Below are positions 7,333-15,314 of a stretch of DNA of 64,000 nucleotides, piece after piece (positions within the stretch are counted from its first letter, which is position 1; each line of letters starts with the position of its first letter). The notes below the pieces were generated by a model. The model worked only from the letters and a program-made list of their open reading frames with translations. It had not been told where the DNA came from and ran no database searches. Position numbers and translations under genes: made by a program. The stretch comes from Reyranella sp. CPCC 100927 (lineage in GTDB: Bacteria; Pseudomonadota; Alphaproteobacteria; Reyranellales; Reyranellaceae): the NCBI RefSeq assembly GCF_007859315.1, contig NZ_VOHA01000008.1, positions 62,001-126,000 on the forward strand, written 5' to 3'.

Positions 7333-9615
7333 GTGCATGCAGTCGGGACATTACGGCAGGTCCTCCGCACCGGTTGGCAGCGGTGGCCGCCCGTGACTCC
7401 GCGACGCCTCGCGCTCCTGGTCCTCGCCTCCGCATGCCTCGCAACGGCACCCGCCTCGGCCCAGTTCAAACCCGATAGAAAGCCCGACCGCACCGACCCG
7501 GACCGCACCCGCCAGCAGCCCATCGCGCCGCCGCGGGTGAAGCCCAGCACCGAGCAACCGGTGCTGGTGCAGGCCAACGAGGTCACCTATGACCGCGCCA
7601 CCGATGTGGTCACGGCCAGCGGCAACGTCGAGATGTCCCAGAACGACCGCATCCTGATGGCCGACCGCGTCGTCTACGACCGCGCCCGCGACATCATGAC
7701 GGCGCAGGGCAACGTCCGCATCGTCGAACCGACCGGCGAGGTGATCTACGCCGAGCAGATGCAGGTGACCGGCGACCTCAAGGAGGGCGCCGCGCGCGAT
7801 ATCCGCACCCGGCTTGCCAACGATGCCCGCATCGCGGCCAACAGCGGCATCTTCACGGAAGGCAAGCGCACCGAGGCCAGGCGTGCGGTCTACTCGCCGT
7901 GCGATCCGTGCAAGGACGACCCCATGCGCGCCCCGCTGTGGCAGGTGAAGGCGGCGCGGGTCATCCACGACAAGGAAAAGAAGGACATCTATTTCTATGA
8001 CGCCACGCTGGAGTTCTTCGGAATCCCGGTGGCGTGGACGCCCTACTTCTCCCACCCCGATCCCAGCGTGAAGCGGCGCTCGGGCCTGCTGGCGCCGGTC
8101 TTCGAGAGCTCGAAGTCGCTGGGCTACGGCGTGACCCTGCCGTACTACGCCATCCTCGACGACACCGCCGACCTGACGCTCTCGCCGCGCTTCCTGACGA
8201 AGCGCGGCCTGCACATGTCGGCCGAGCTGCGCAAACGCTACGACAGCGGCGACCTGCAGGTGCAGGGCTCGCTGGTCCGGGACTGGTTCAACGACCGCGA
8301 CGGCGCCGATGTGCGTGGTCATTTCTTCGGCAACGCGCGCTTCAATCTCGGCGAAGACTGGCGCGGCGGCCTGCAGGTGCAGCGTGCCACCGACAAGACC
8401 TACCTGCGCTTCTACGACATCGACAGCAGTTCGTTCCTGACCAGCAAGGCCTGGGTCGAAACGTTCAACCGGCGCAGCTACGGCTCGATCTTCGCGTATG
8501 GCTTCCAGGAGATGCGCTCGACGGCGGCGCAGCGCAACGCGCCCTACGTCCTGCCCGTGGCCAGCTACAACTATGTCGGCGAGCAGACGTCGTTCGGCGG
8601 CCACTTCATCGCCGATACCGGCATCCGCTATCTGTTCCGCGATGACGGGGCCGACAGCAGCCGCCTGACCACACGCGTGGGTTACGACTTCTCCCACATC
8701 ACCCGCGACGGGCATGTGTTCAATGTCCTGGCGACGGTTCGGGCCGATTGGTACGAGGTCAGCCGCGTCACCGATCCGGAAAATCCCGCCAATCGGTACA
8801 GCGGCAGTGTGTTTCGCGTCTTCCCGCAGATATCGGCCGACTGGCGCTATCCCTTGATGCGCCGTGCCGGCACGCGGTCCTACATCACGTTCGAGCCGAT
8901 CGTCGGCTTCGTCGCCGCCCCCTCGATGGGGCGGCAATGGAAGATCCCCAACGAAGACTCCATCGACACGGTCTTCGACGAAACCAATCTCTTCAGCCCC
9001 AACCGGTCCACGGGTGATGACCGGCTCGAGGGCGGCCAGCGCGTCAACTATGGGTTCAAGTTGGGGTTGCGCGATGCCGGCGGTGGTTCGAGCTGGCTGT
9101 TCATGGGACAGAGCTACCGGCTGCAGCGCGACCGGTCGTTTCCCCACGCCAGCGGCCTGCGCTCAGGCCTCTCGGACCCCATCGCTGCATTGTCGATCAA
9201 CCCTGGCCGATACTGGGACATCTTCGCGCGGGTCCGCCTCGACAAGGATAGCCTGACACGGGTCCGGCAGGTCGATGCCCTGGTCAATGCCGGGCCCCGC
9301 GATTTCCGCGTCTTTGCCAGCTACATCAAGCTACGGGACAACCTCGAGGCGACGAGTTCCCTGGGCAACCGCTCGGAGGGCCGTCTCGGCTTCATCGCCC
9401 GGCCGCATCCGAACTGGATCGTGACGGTATGGGGTTCGCGCGATCTCGAACGCGGCGCAACCCGCGAGATCCAGACCAAGCTCGAATACGAAGACGAGTG
9501 CTTCCTGATCGGCCTGCGGCTGTCGCGCCGCTATTTCACCGACAAGGAAATCAAGCCCGACAATCGCATCGCCTTCCGTCTCGTCCTGAAGCCCACGACC
9601 GACACGACGTACTAG
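7333..9615 (+). CDS. lptD: LPS-assembly protein LptD
   Basis: LptD is the outer-membrane beta barrel that, with LptE, places lipopolysaccharide in the outer leaflet. The protein has 760 residues. A signal peptide ends at APASAQ. An OstA/LptA-like periplasmic domain follows (VLVQANEVTYDRATDVVTAS, then further beta repeats), then a barrel domain rich in alternating aromatic strands. Mature cysteines occur only at about 190 and 193 (SPCDPC) and 723 (DECF), matching the places where LptD disulphides form. The GTG at 7333 is chosen because AGGAGGAG ends eight bases upstream. A GTG at 7393 would give a shorter signal peptide. The gene is divergent from the enolase-family gene and is followed by a strong hairpin terminator. 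In many Alphaproteobacteria lptD lies beside surA and pdxA, which are not here. Confidence 0.93.
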   Translation: MHAVGTLRQVLRTGWQRWPPVTPRRLALLVLASACLATAPASAQFKPDRKPDRTDPDRTRQQPIAPPRVKPSTEQPVLVQANEVTYDRATDVVTASGNVEMSQNDRILMADRVVYDRARDIMTAQGNVRIVEPTGEVIYAEQMQVTGDLKEGAARDIRTRLANDARIAANSGIFTEGKRTEARRAVYSPCDPCKDDPMRAPLWQVKAARVIHDKEKKDIYFYDATLEFFGIPVAWTPYFSHPDPSVKRRSGLLAPVFESSKSLGYGVTLPYYAILDDTADLTLSPRFLTKRGLHMSAELRKRYDSGDLQVQGSLVRDWFNDRDGADVRGHFFGNARFNLGEDWRGGLQVQRATDKTYLRFYDIDSSSFLTSKAWVETFNRRSYGSIFAYGFQEMRSTAAQRNAPYVLPVASYNYVGEQTSFGGHFIADTGIRYLFRDDGADSSRLTTRVGYDFSHITRDGHVFNVLATVRADWYEVSRVTDPENPANRYSGSVFRVFPQISADWRYPLMRRAGTRSYITFEPIVGFVAAPSMGRQWKIPNEDSIDTVFDETNLFSPNRSTGDDRLEGGQRVNYGFKLGLRDAGGGSSWLFMGQSYRLQRDRSFPHASGLRSGLSDPIAALSINPGRYWDIFARVRLDKDSLTRVRQVDALVNAGPRDFRVFASYIKLRDNLEATSSLGNRSEGRLGFIARPHPNWIVTVWGSRDLERGATREIQTKLEYEDECFLIGLRLSRRYFTDKEIKPDNRIAFRLVLKPTTDTTY

Positions 9616-9630
9616 CGCATCGTCGAATGC

Positions 9631-9663
9631 AAAGAGGGATCCAGAGCGCCTGGATCCCTCTTT
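9631..9663. terminator. Bidirectional rho-independent terminator
   Basis: A perfect 13-base stem (AAAGAGGGATCCA paired with TGGATCCCTCTTT) closes a seven-base loop. It lies between the lptD stop codon and the stop of the convergent lipoprotein gene. T runs on one side and the complementary A run on the other allow it to end transcription in both directions. Confidence 0.85.
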
Positions 9664-9702
9664 CTGTTCCGCGGTGGCGCTCATCGCACCGCCGGCTTGT
9701 CC

Positions 9703-10986
9703 TCAGCGACCGAGGAGCCCGGGCAGCAGGCCGCCAGAGCCCGATGTGCCGCCACCTGTGATCGGCGCCAGAACACCGTTCAACAGGCCGCCGTTGCCGC
9801 CGGAGCCCGACGTGCCACCGCCCGTCACGGGTCCCAGCACGCCGTTCAGCAGACCGCCGGAGCCCGAGGTGCCGCCGCCGGTCACGGGTCCCAGCACACC
9901 GTTGAGCAGACCACCGGAGCCCGATGTGCCGCCGCCGGTCACCGGCGCCAGCACACCATTGAGCAGACCGCCACCCGTGCCGCCCGAACCCAACAAGCCG
10001 TTCAGCAGGCCGCCCGAACCGCCGCCGCCGCCCACGACGCCGGTCACCGGCGCGAGGAGGCCGTTCAGGTTCAGCACGCCGTTCAGCAGACCGCCGCCGG
10101 ACGTACCACCGGGCGTCCCGATGATGTTGCCCGTGCCCAGCAATCCGCCCAGCAGGCCTGAACTGGCCGGGCTCGCGATCAGCGGCGTCAGGACCGGGTT
10201 CAACAGGCCCGACAGCAGGCCGGTACCCGTGGCGCCGCCAGATCCATTGATGGCCTGGTGCAGGGTGATGAAGACGGGGCCGGTGATCGGGCCGAGCAGG
10301 CCCGAGTTGCCCACCGTCGGACGCAGGATGGTGCCGACGTTGGCCAGCACCGGTGTCAGCAGCCCGTCTGTCCCGACCAGCGGGTTGATGCTCAGCGATG
10401 CCACGCGCAGCATCGTCGAGTGCAGGGTGTCGCCCAGGCGCCGGATCTCGGTGCCGGTCTGGTCGACCGCCGTGCCGATCAGGATCACTGAACCGCCCAG
10501 CTGTCCTGCCGGCAGAACATCACCGACCGTGTTGGTCAGGCCACCCACCACCAGGACCGCATCGCCCGTCGTATAGACGGCGTCACGGATCAGCGAGGCC
10601 AACGGATTGGTCACCTTCGGCAGCAGCGTCACGCCCGACGTTCCGGACGTACCCGATGTTCCCGAAGTACCGGATGTCCCCGAGGTGCCGGATGTTCCCG
10701 ACGTACCCGAGGTGCCGGATGTCCCCGACGTGCCGGATGTCCCTGACGTACCAGAGGTGCCCGACGTCCCCGACGTGCCGGAGGTACCCGAGGTACCGGA
10801 AGTCCCCGACGTGCCGGAGGTACCGGACGTCCCTGAAGTGCCCGAGCTGCCTGATGACCCTGAGGTGCCCGACGTCCCGGTCGATTTGGTGGTTGTCGGC
10901 AAGCCACCGCCGCCACCGCCACACGCCGACAGAACGATCAATGACACAGCCAAGGCGCAGACACCTACGCCGATCCGAGTATTCAT
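9703..10986 (-). CDS. Lipoprotein with Gly-Thr-Ser (collagen-like) repeats, copy 1
   Basis: This is a 427-residue exported lipoprotein. The N-terminus has a signal peptide with a lipobox (IVLSAC), so the mature protein should be anchored by a lipidated Cys. After a short Gly run come about 85 residues of GTS triplets, a G-x-y pattern that automated annotation often calls collagen-like. A conserved region follows (residues about 120-250, TLLPKV, LIRDAVYTTGDAVLVVGG). The C-terminus is made of Gly-rich repeats with the unit GGLLNGVL(G/A)P(V/I)TGGGTSGSG. ATG 10986 follows GGAGGAG by four bases. No known enzyme motif is present. A structural or adhesive surface role is a guess. Its core is identical in DNA to that of the neighbouring copy over 237 bases. 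Confidence 0.8.
   Translation of the reverse strand: MNTRIGVGVCALAVSLIVLSACGGGGGGLPTTTKSTGTSGTSGSSGSSGTSGTSGTSGTSGTSGTSGTSGTSGTSGTSGTSGTSGTSGTSGTSGTSGTSGTSGTSGTSGTSGTSGTSGVTLLPKVTNPLASLIRDAVYTTGDAVLVVGGLTNTVGDVLPAGQLGGSVILIGTAVDQTGTEIRRLGDTLHSTMLRVASLSINPLVGTDGLLTPVLANVGTILRPTVGNSGLLGPITGPVFITLHQAINGSGGATGTGLLSGLLNPVLTPLIASPASSGLLGGLLGTGNIIGTPGGTSGGGLLNGVLNLNGLLAPVTGVVGGGGGSGGLLNGLLGSGGTGGGLLNGVLAPVTGGGTSGSGGLLNGVLGPVTGGGTSGSGGLLNGVLGPVTGGGTSGSGGNGGLLNGVLAPITGGGTSGSGGLLPGLLGR
10370..10606. repeat. 237-base block identical to 11767-12003
   Basis: Compared base by base, this block within lipoprotein copy 1 is identical to 11767-12003 within copy 2. Flanking sequence on both sides is similar but carries scattered differences. 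It encodes the conserved core domain that follows the repeat region. Confidence 0.85.
10630..10885. repeat. Nine-base tandem repeat encoding Gly-Thr-Ser (copy 1)
   Basis: About 28 tandem nine-base units encode Gly-Thr-Ser on the minus strand, with third positions varying between units. The edge towards the N-terminus includes Gly-Ser-Ser units. This array is less than half as long as the matching array in copy 2, so the repeat number has changed since duplication. Confidence 0.85.
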
Positions 10987-11010
10987 TGTGCTCCTCCGAT
11001 CTCCCAAAGC

Positions 11011-11086
11011 CGCTGTTTCACTGACAAGGAGATCAAGCCCGACGACCCCAACGCGTCGTTCGCAAGCAGACCACCGATACAAGGTA
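11011..11086 (+). pseudogene. Decayed fragment of the lptD 3' end
   Basis: Reading the plus strand gives CFTDKEIKPD and then, after a shift of frame, VRKQTTDTRY. These match the last codons of lptD (YFTDKEIKPD ... VLKPTTDTTY, 9529-9612). At DNA level the first 35 bases agree at about 32 positions. The fragment is eight bases shorter, which explains the frame shift. It lies just upstream of lipoprotein copy 1 and downstream of copy 2, the same order as the real lptD end has to copy 1. It therefore marks the join of a tandem duplication. It has no start codon and cannot be expressed. Confidence 0.8.
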
Positions 11087-11147
11087 CGCGTGCACCCAAG
11101 TCAGGATGGTGTGCGGACGCCATCCCGACTGGGGTTCTCATGTCTTC

Positions 11148-12701
11148 TCAGCGCCCCAGCAAACCGGGGAGCAGACCACCGGAGCCGGACGTGCCGCCGC
11201 CTGTGATCGGTGCCAGCACACCGTTCAGCAGGCCGCCGTTGCCGCCGGAGCCCGACGTGCCGCCGCCAGTCACGGGTCCCAGCACGCCGTTCAGCAGACC
11301 ACCGGAGCCCGATGTCCCACCGCCGGTCACCGGCGCCAGCACACCGTTGAGCAGACCGCCACCCGTGCCGCCCGAACCGCCCGAGCCCAACAGGCCGTTC
11401 AGCAGGCCGCCCGAACCGCCACCGCCGCCCACGACGCCGGTCACCGGCGCGAGGATGCCGTTCAGGTTCAGCACGCCGTTCAGCAGGCCGCCGCCGGACG
11501 TACCACCGGGCGTCCCGATGATGTTGCCCGTGCCCAGCAGTCCACCCAGCAGGCCTGAGCTCGCCGGGCTCGCGATCAGCGGCGTCAGGACAGGGTTCAA
11601 CAGGCCTGACAGCAGGCCGGTACCCGTGGCGCCGCCAGGTCCATTGATGGCCTGGTGCAGCGTGATGAAGACGGGGCCGGTGATCGGGCCGAGCAGGCCC
11701 GAGTTGCCCACTGTCGGACGCAGAATGGTGCCGACATTGGCCAGCACCGGTGTCAGCAGCCCATCCGTCCCGACCAGCGGGTTGATGCTCAGCGATGCCA
11801 CGCGCAGCATCGTCGAGTGCAGGGTGTCGCCCAGGCGCCGGATCTCGGTGCCGGTCTGGTCGACCGCCGTGCCGATCAGGATCACTGAACCGCCCAGCTG
11901 TCCTGCCGGCAGAACATCACCGACCGTGTTGGTCAGGCCACCCACCACCAGGACCGCATCGCCCGTCGTATAGACGGCGTCACGGATCAGCGAGGCCAAC
12001 GGAGTCGTCACCTTCGGCAGCAGCGTCACGCCTGATGTTCCGGAGGTGCCCGACGTCCCTGACGTACCCGAGGTGCCGGATGTTCCTGACGTACCAGAGG
12101 TGCCAGACGTTCCGGATGTACCGGATGTCCCTGACGTCCCTGACGTCCCCGAAGTACCGGACGTACCGGATGTCCCCGACGTACCCGAGGTGCCAGACGT
12201 TCCGGATGTACCGGAGGTGCCCGACGTCCCAGAAGTACCGGACGTACCGGATGTGCCCGAAGTACCGGACGTGCCGGATGTGCCTGACGTACCGGAGGTG
12301 CCCGAGGTGCCAGACGTTCCGGAAGTCCCCGACGTACCAGAGGTGCCAGAGGTGCCAGACGTCCCAGAAGTGCCGGACGTTCCGGATGTACCAGAGGTGC
12401 CCGACGTCCCGGATGTACCGGACGTACCGGATGTGCCCGAAGTACCGGACGTGCCGGATGTCCCTGACGTTCCTGAAGAGCCCGACGTTCCGGATGAACC
12501 CGAGGTGCCAGACGTTCCTGACGAGCCTGAGGATCCCGAAGAACCGGACGAACCGGAGCTACCCGAGGAGCCGGAGCTGCCTGACGAGCTGCCCGTGACC
12601 TTGGTGCCTAACGGAAAGTTCCCGCCGCTTCCGCCGCAGGCCGCCAGCGCGACCAGCGACACGGCCAGAACGCTGACGCCGACACTGATTCGAATAGTCA
12701 T
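11148..12701 (-). CDS. Lipoprotein with Gly-Thr-Ser (collagen-like) repeats, copy 2
   Basis: This is a 517-residue tandem paralogue of the lipoprotein at 9703-10986. It has a signal peptide with lipobox (VALAAC), a Gly-Ser-Ser lead-in and about 180 residues of GTS triplets. The same core domain follows (TLLPKVTTPLASLIRDAV) and then the C-terminal GGLLNGVL repeats, with one repeat fewer than copy 1. ATG 12701 follows GGAGGAGG by three bases. The signal peptides and upstream regions of the two copies differ clearly, while the core is identical in DNA. This points to gene conversion or strong constraint on the core. The function is unknown; the protein is probably exposed in the cell envelope. 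Confidence 0.8.
   Translation of the reverse strand: MTIRISVGVSVLAVSLVALAACGGSGGNFPLGTKVTGSSSGSSGSSGSSGSSGSSGSSGSSGTSGTSGSSGTSGSSGTSGTSGTSGTSGTSGTSGTSGTSGTSGTSGTSGTSGTSGTSGTSGTSGTSGTSGTSGTSGTSGTSGTSGTSGTSGTSGTSGTSGTSGTSGTSGTSGTSGTSGTSGTSGTSGTSGTSGTSGTSGTSGTSGTSGTSGTSGTSGTSGTSGVTLLPKVTTPLASLIRDAVYTTGDAVLVVGGLTNTVGDVLPAGQLGGSVILIGTAVDQTGTEIRRLGDTLHSTMLRVASLSINPLVGTDGLLTPVLANVGTILRPTVGNSGLLGPITGPVFITLHQAINGPGGATGTGLLSGLLNPVLTPLIASPASSGLLGGLLGTGNIIGTPGGTSGGGLLNGVLNLNGILAPVTGVVGGGGGSGGLLNGLLGSGGSGGTGGGLLNGVLAPVTGGGTSGSGGLLNGVLGPVTGGGTSGSGGNGGLLNGVLAPITGGGTSGSGGLLPGLLGR
12028..12590. repeat. Nine-base tandem repeat encoding Gly-Thr-Ser (copy 2)
   Basis: Roughly 60 nine-base units encode Gly-Thr-Ser on the minus strand, ending in Gly-Ser-Ser units towards the N-terminus of the protein. 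Unit sequences vary at third codon positions. The units are not separated by unique spacers. Confidence 0.85.
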
Positions 12702-12749
12702 AGACCTCCTCCGAACTTCCGGTGACCGCCCTCCGGCGGCGCCATGGAC

Positions 12750-13475
12750 TTATCGCGATCTCGAGATTCCCTTGGCAGAAAGCCAAGCGCGGGCGGCGAC
12801 CTCGCCACGCGCAACCTGTTCGGCTGGGAGTTCATTGCGGAACTGCTGAAGGATCGGTGCTGCCGATGTCAGCTGCTGCGCCGCCAGATAGGCCCACTTG
12901 TAAGCCGCGACCGGATCGCGTGCGACGCCGAGCCCGAGATAGTAGAAGCTGGCCAGTTTCAGCTGTGCGGCGGCATAGTTCTGCTCGGCGGCGCTTGTGA
13001 AGTAGGAAGCCGCCCGCCCCTTGTCGGCCGCAACGCCGATGCCGCTGGCATAGGCATCACCCAGAGTCGTCTGGGCGAAGTACGAACCTTGTTGCGCCGA
13101 GCGCTCCAGCCACGTCACGCCGCGGGCCGGATCCCGGGATACACCTTGCCCGCTCAGATAGAGCAGGCCCACCGCGTACTGGGCGTAGCTGTGTCCGCCG
13201 GCGGCAGCCTGTTCGAACCACGCCAGGGCCCGGCGCGGATCGCGCGTCGTGCCGGTGCCTTCCAGGTACATGCTGGCGACCATCGCCTGCGCGTTGTTAT
13301 CGCCGCGTTCAGCCGTTGCGAGGAACTGCTTGAAGGCCGCGGCAGCATTGCCGGCGCGGTAGTCGGCCATGGCTTCGTCGAAGCCAGCGTGCGCGGCAGG
13401 CGCGACCGACATTGCCAGCGCAGCCCCGAGAAGGAGCCACATCGTCCATGCCATGTGTCTTATGCCTCTACACAT
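12750..13475 (-). CDS. Secreted Sel1/TPR-like repeat protein
   Basis: This is a 241-residue exported protein made of helical Sel1 repeats. Units such as AQAMVASMYLEGTGTTRDPRRALAWF, AQYAVGLLYLSGQGVSRDPARG and AQLKLASFYYLGLGVARDPVAAY are recognisable in sequence, each about 36 residues. A signal peptide ends at VAPAAHA. The ATG at 13475 has GAGG seven bases upstream and gives the signal a charged start. Earlier in-frame ATGs at 13502 and 13541 lack a ribosome site. Sel1 proteins usually act as scaffolds or regulators in the periplasm. The gene lies 48 bases upstream of lipoprotein copy 2, on the same strand, and may be co-transcribed with it. Confidence 0.85.
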   Translation of the reverse strand: MCRGIRHMAWTMWLLLGAALAMSVAPAAHAGFDEAMADYRAGNAAAAFKQFLATAERGDNNAQAMVASMYLEGTGTTRDPRRALAWFEQAAAGGHSYAQYAVGLLYLSGQGVSRDPARGVTWLERSAQQGSYFAQTTLGDAYASGIGVAADKGRAASYFTSAAEQNYAAAQLKLASFYYLGLGVARDPVAAYKWAYLAAQQLTSAAPILQQFRNELPAEQVARGEVAARAWLSAKGISRSR

Positions 13476-13541
13476 CGGTTCGCCTCGGGCGATGGTGTTC
13501 ATGAAGCGCGAGAGCTGATGCGTTCGCGTCATGTCTGTCAT

Positions 13542-13794
13542 TGAATGTTATTTAGTTTTGATAAAAAAATCGCCGATGATCTCAAAATATCGCCACCACA
13601 TCGGCAATATTTCATTTCGACTTCGGTGTATCCTTCAGATGTCGTCTGAAAGAAATTGCGCGATATTTCTGTTAAGCGTTGTAGAGCATCAATACTTACA
13701 TCCGATCCGGAAGTATTTTCTTCCGATTCCGGGAACAACCGGTCCTTCCGCTTATTCAGAACGGCTGATAGGCCTTATCGAAGGCGAGTGGCAT
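13542..13794. other. AT-rich divergent intergenic region
   Basis: This stretch of about 250 bases separates the Sel1 and methyltransferase genes and is clearly richer in A and T than the rest of the window, with runs such as GATAAAAAAATC. No gene is convincing in it. It probably holds promoters for both flanking genes, though no clear -35/-10 pair was fixed. Confidence 0.5.
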
Positions 13795-15300
13795 ATGAAG
13801 AGAGCGCCCGTGAGTGTTGGCGAGCGGACCAGAGTTGCCGGCAGGTCGCGCCGATCTGTCGAAAACTTCCACAATGCTTCCACGACCCCATCGGCGGTCG
13901 TGGCGCAAGCTGCGCCGCCCCGCAGCACGGCTTCGGAGCCCGTTGACATCGCGCGACCCGCTCCCAGCGATCAGCACATTCCGGCCTTGCGGCCGCCCTC
14001 GGCGACGTCGTCCGGAACGATCATCGCGGGCCTGTGCGGACTGCTGATCGCCATCGTCGCGATGCGGTATTCGAGTCTGGCCGCCGAGTATCGGACCCTT
14101 GTTGCGCTGGCGGCCGCCGCACTGCCGATGATCACCGTCGATCTCTACTGGTATCGGGTCCATCGGCGCGACACGACTGGCCTCGTCTGGGATCAGCCCT
14201 GGCAGATCTCGCCGGCGCGCGTCGCCACCAAGCTCCTCGGTGCGGCAGCGACCCTCGCTGCGGTGGCGGCGCCGTATATCGTGCTGCGTGAATACGCCCA
14301 GCCGTTCTATCGGCCCTACTGGTCGATCGTCACGACGGCCGGCCCCTGGATTGCCGCCGCGCTGATCCCCTATGTCATCTGGGTCGATGGTCGCCAGCGC
14401 GACCCGAAGGATGGTCTGTGGCACGTCGGGCGACTGGTGCTGGGTGCGCCCGAACCCGGCTGGCGCGCCGTCGTTTCCGAGCATGCGCGCGGATGGGCCA
14501 TCAAGGCGTTCTTCCTGCCGTTGATGTCGATCTATGCGACGAGCGAACTCGACCAACTCTACATCAAGGGCTTCGCGCTCCAGGAGGGCTTCACCTACGT
14601 CAAGTTCTACGAGTTCGCCTGGAGCCTCATCTTCACGTTCGACGTGATGTTCGGCACGCTGGGCTATGCCTTGTCCCTGCGGGCGATCGATTCACACATC
14701 CGCAGTGCCGAACCGACACCGTTCGGCTGGATCGTCACCGTGATCTGCTATCAGCCGTTCTGGGGCTTCATGTTCGCCTCGTACCTGAACCATGTCGCCG
14801 GCCCGGCCTGGAGCGCGTGGCTCAGCGACCAACCCGTACTGCATGCGCTGTGGGGCAGCACGATCCTGCTGCTGATGACCATCTATGGCTGGGCCACCGT
14901 GTCCTTCGGCTGCCGTTTCTCGAACCTGACCCACCGCGGCATCATCACGGCCGGCCCCTACCGTTTCACCAAGCACCCCGCTTACGTCTCGAAGAACCTG
15001 GCGTACTGGTTGATCTATGTTCCATGGGCAGCAACGGCGTCAGCCAGCTTCGGCGAAGCGGTTCGCTGCTGCCTGTTGCTGCTGTGCGTCAACGGCATCT
15101 ACGTACTGCGCGCCTGGACCGAGGAGCGCCATCTTTCGCGCGACCCGGTCTACCGCCAGTACGCATCGTTCATCGATCGCCAGGGCTTGTTCCACTGGCT
15201 GCAATGGTGGCGGCTGCCACGCCTCGACGGTGAGGCAGCACCGCGTCCGGCTGCCGCCCCCGTGCCACACGGCCGCCGACACCGTGCCTCCCACACGTGA
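13795..15300 (+). CDS. Multi-pass membrane protein with isoprenylcysteine methyltransferase (ICMT/PEMT)-like C-terminus
   Basis: This is a membrane protein of about 501 residues. The first 80 residues are polar and basic. About nine or ten hydrophobic segments follow. The C-terminal 110 residues carry the ICMT-type signature GPYRFTKHPAYVSKNLAYW and the later RAWTEERHLSRDPVYRQY, where family members bind S-adenosylmethionine and the headgroup. The likely reaction is methylation of a lipid or small thiol at the inner membrane. ATG 13795 follows AAGGCGAG. An upstream extension to 13531 is open but AT-rich and lacks family similarity. The long N-terminal membrane part is unusual compared with the common 200-residue bacterial members. 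The substrate is unknown. Confidence 0.75.
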   Translation: MKRAPVSVGERTRVAGRSRRSVENFHNASTTPSAVVAQAAPPRSTASEPVDIARPAPSDQHIPALRPPSATSSGTIIAGLCGLLIAIVAMRYSSLAAEYRTLVALAAAALPMITVDLYWYRVHRRDTTGLVWDQPWQISPARVATKLLGAAATLAAVAAPYIVLREYAQPFYRPYWSIVTTAGPWIAAALIPYVIWVDGRQRDPKDGLWHVGRLVLGAPEPGWRAVVSEHARGWAIKAFFLPLMSIYATSELDQLYIKGFALQEGFTYVKFYEFAWSLIFTFDVMFGTLGYALSLRAIDSHIRSAEPTPFGWIVTVICYQPFWGFMFASYLNHVAGPAWSAWLSDQPVLHALWGSTILLLMTIYGWATVSFGCRFSNLTHRGIITAGPYRFTKHPAYVSKNLAYWLIYVPWAATASASFGEAVRCCLLLLCVNGIYVLRAWTEERHLSRDPVYRQYASFIDRQGLFHWLQWWRLPRLDGEAAPRPAAAPVPHGRRHRASHT

Positions 15301-15314
15301 CGGCGATGCCGTCC

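Noticed and set aside
10630-12590. Repeat arrays that could look like a CRISPR
   Set aside because: The units are nine bases, contiguous and in frame, with no unique spacers and no cas genes nearby.
10607-12849. Plus-strand frames encoding Val-Pro-Asp/Glu repeats across the lipoprotein genes
   Set aside because: They are the complement of the Gly-Thr-Ser repeats. The minus-strand frames have strong ribosome sites and signal peptides with lipoboxes, while the plus-strand frames have neither.
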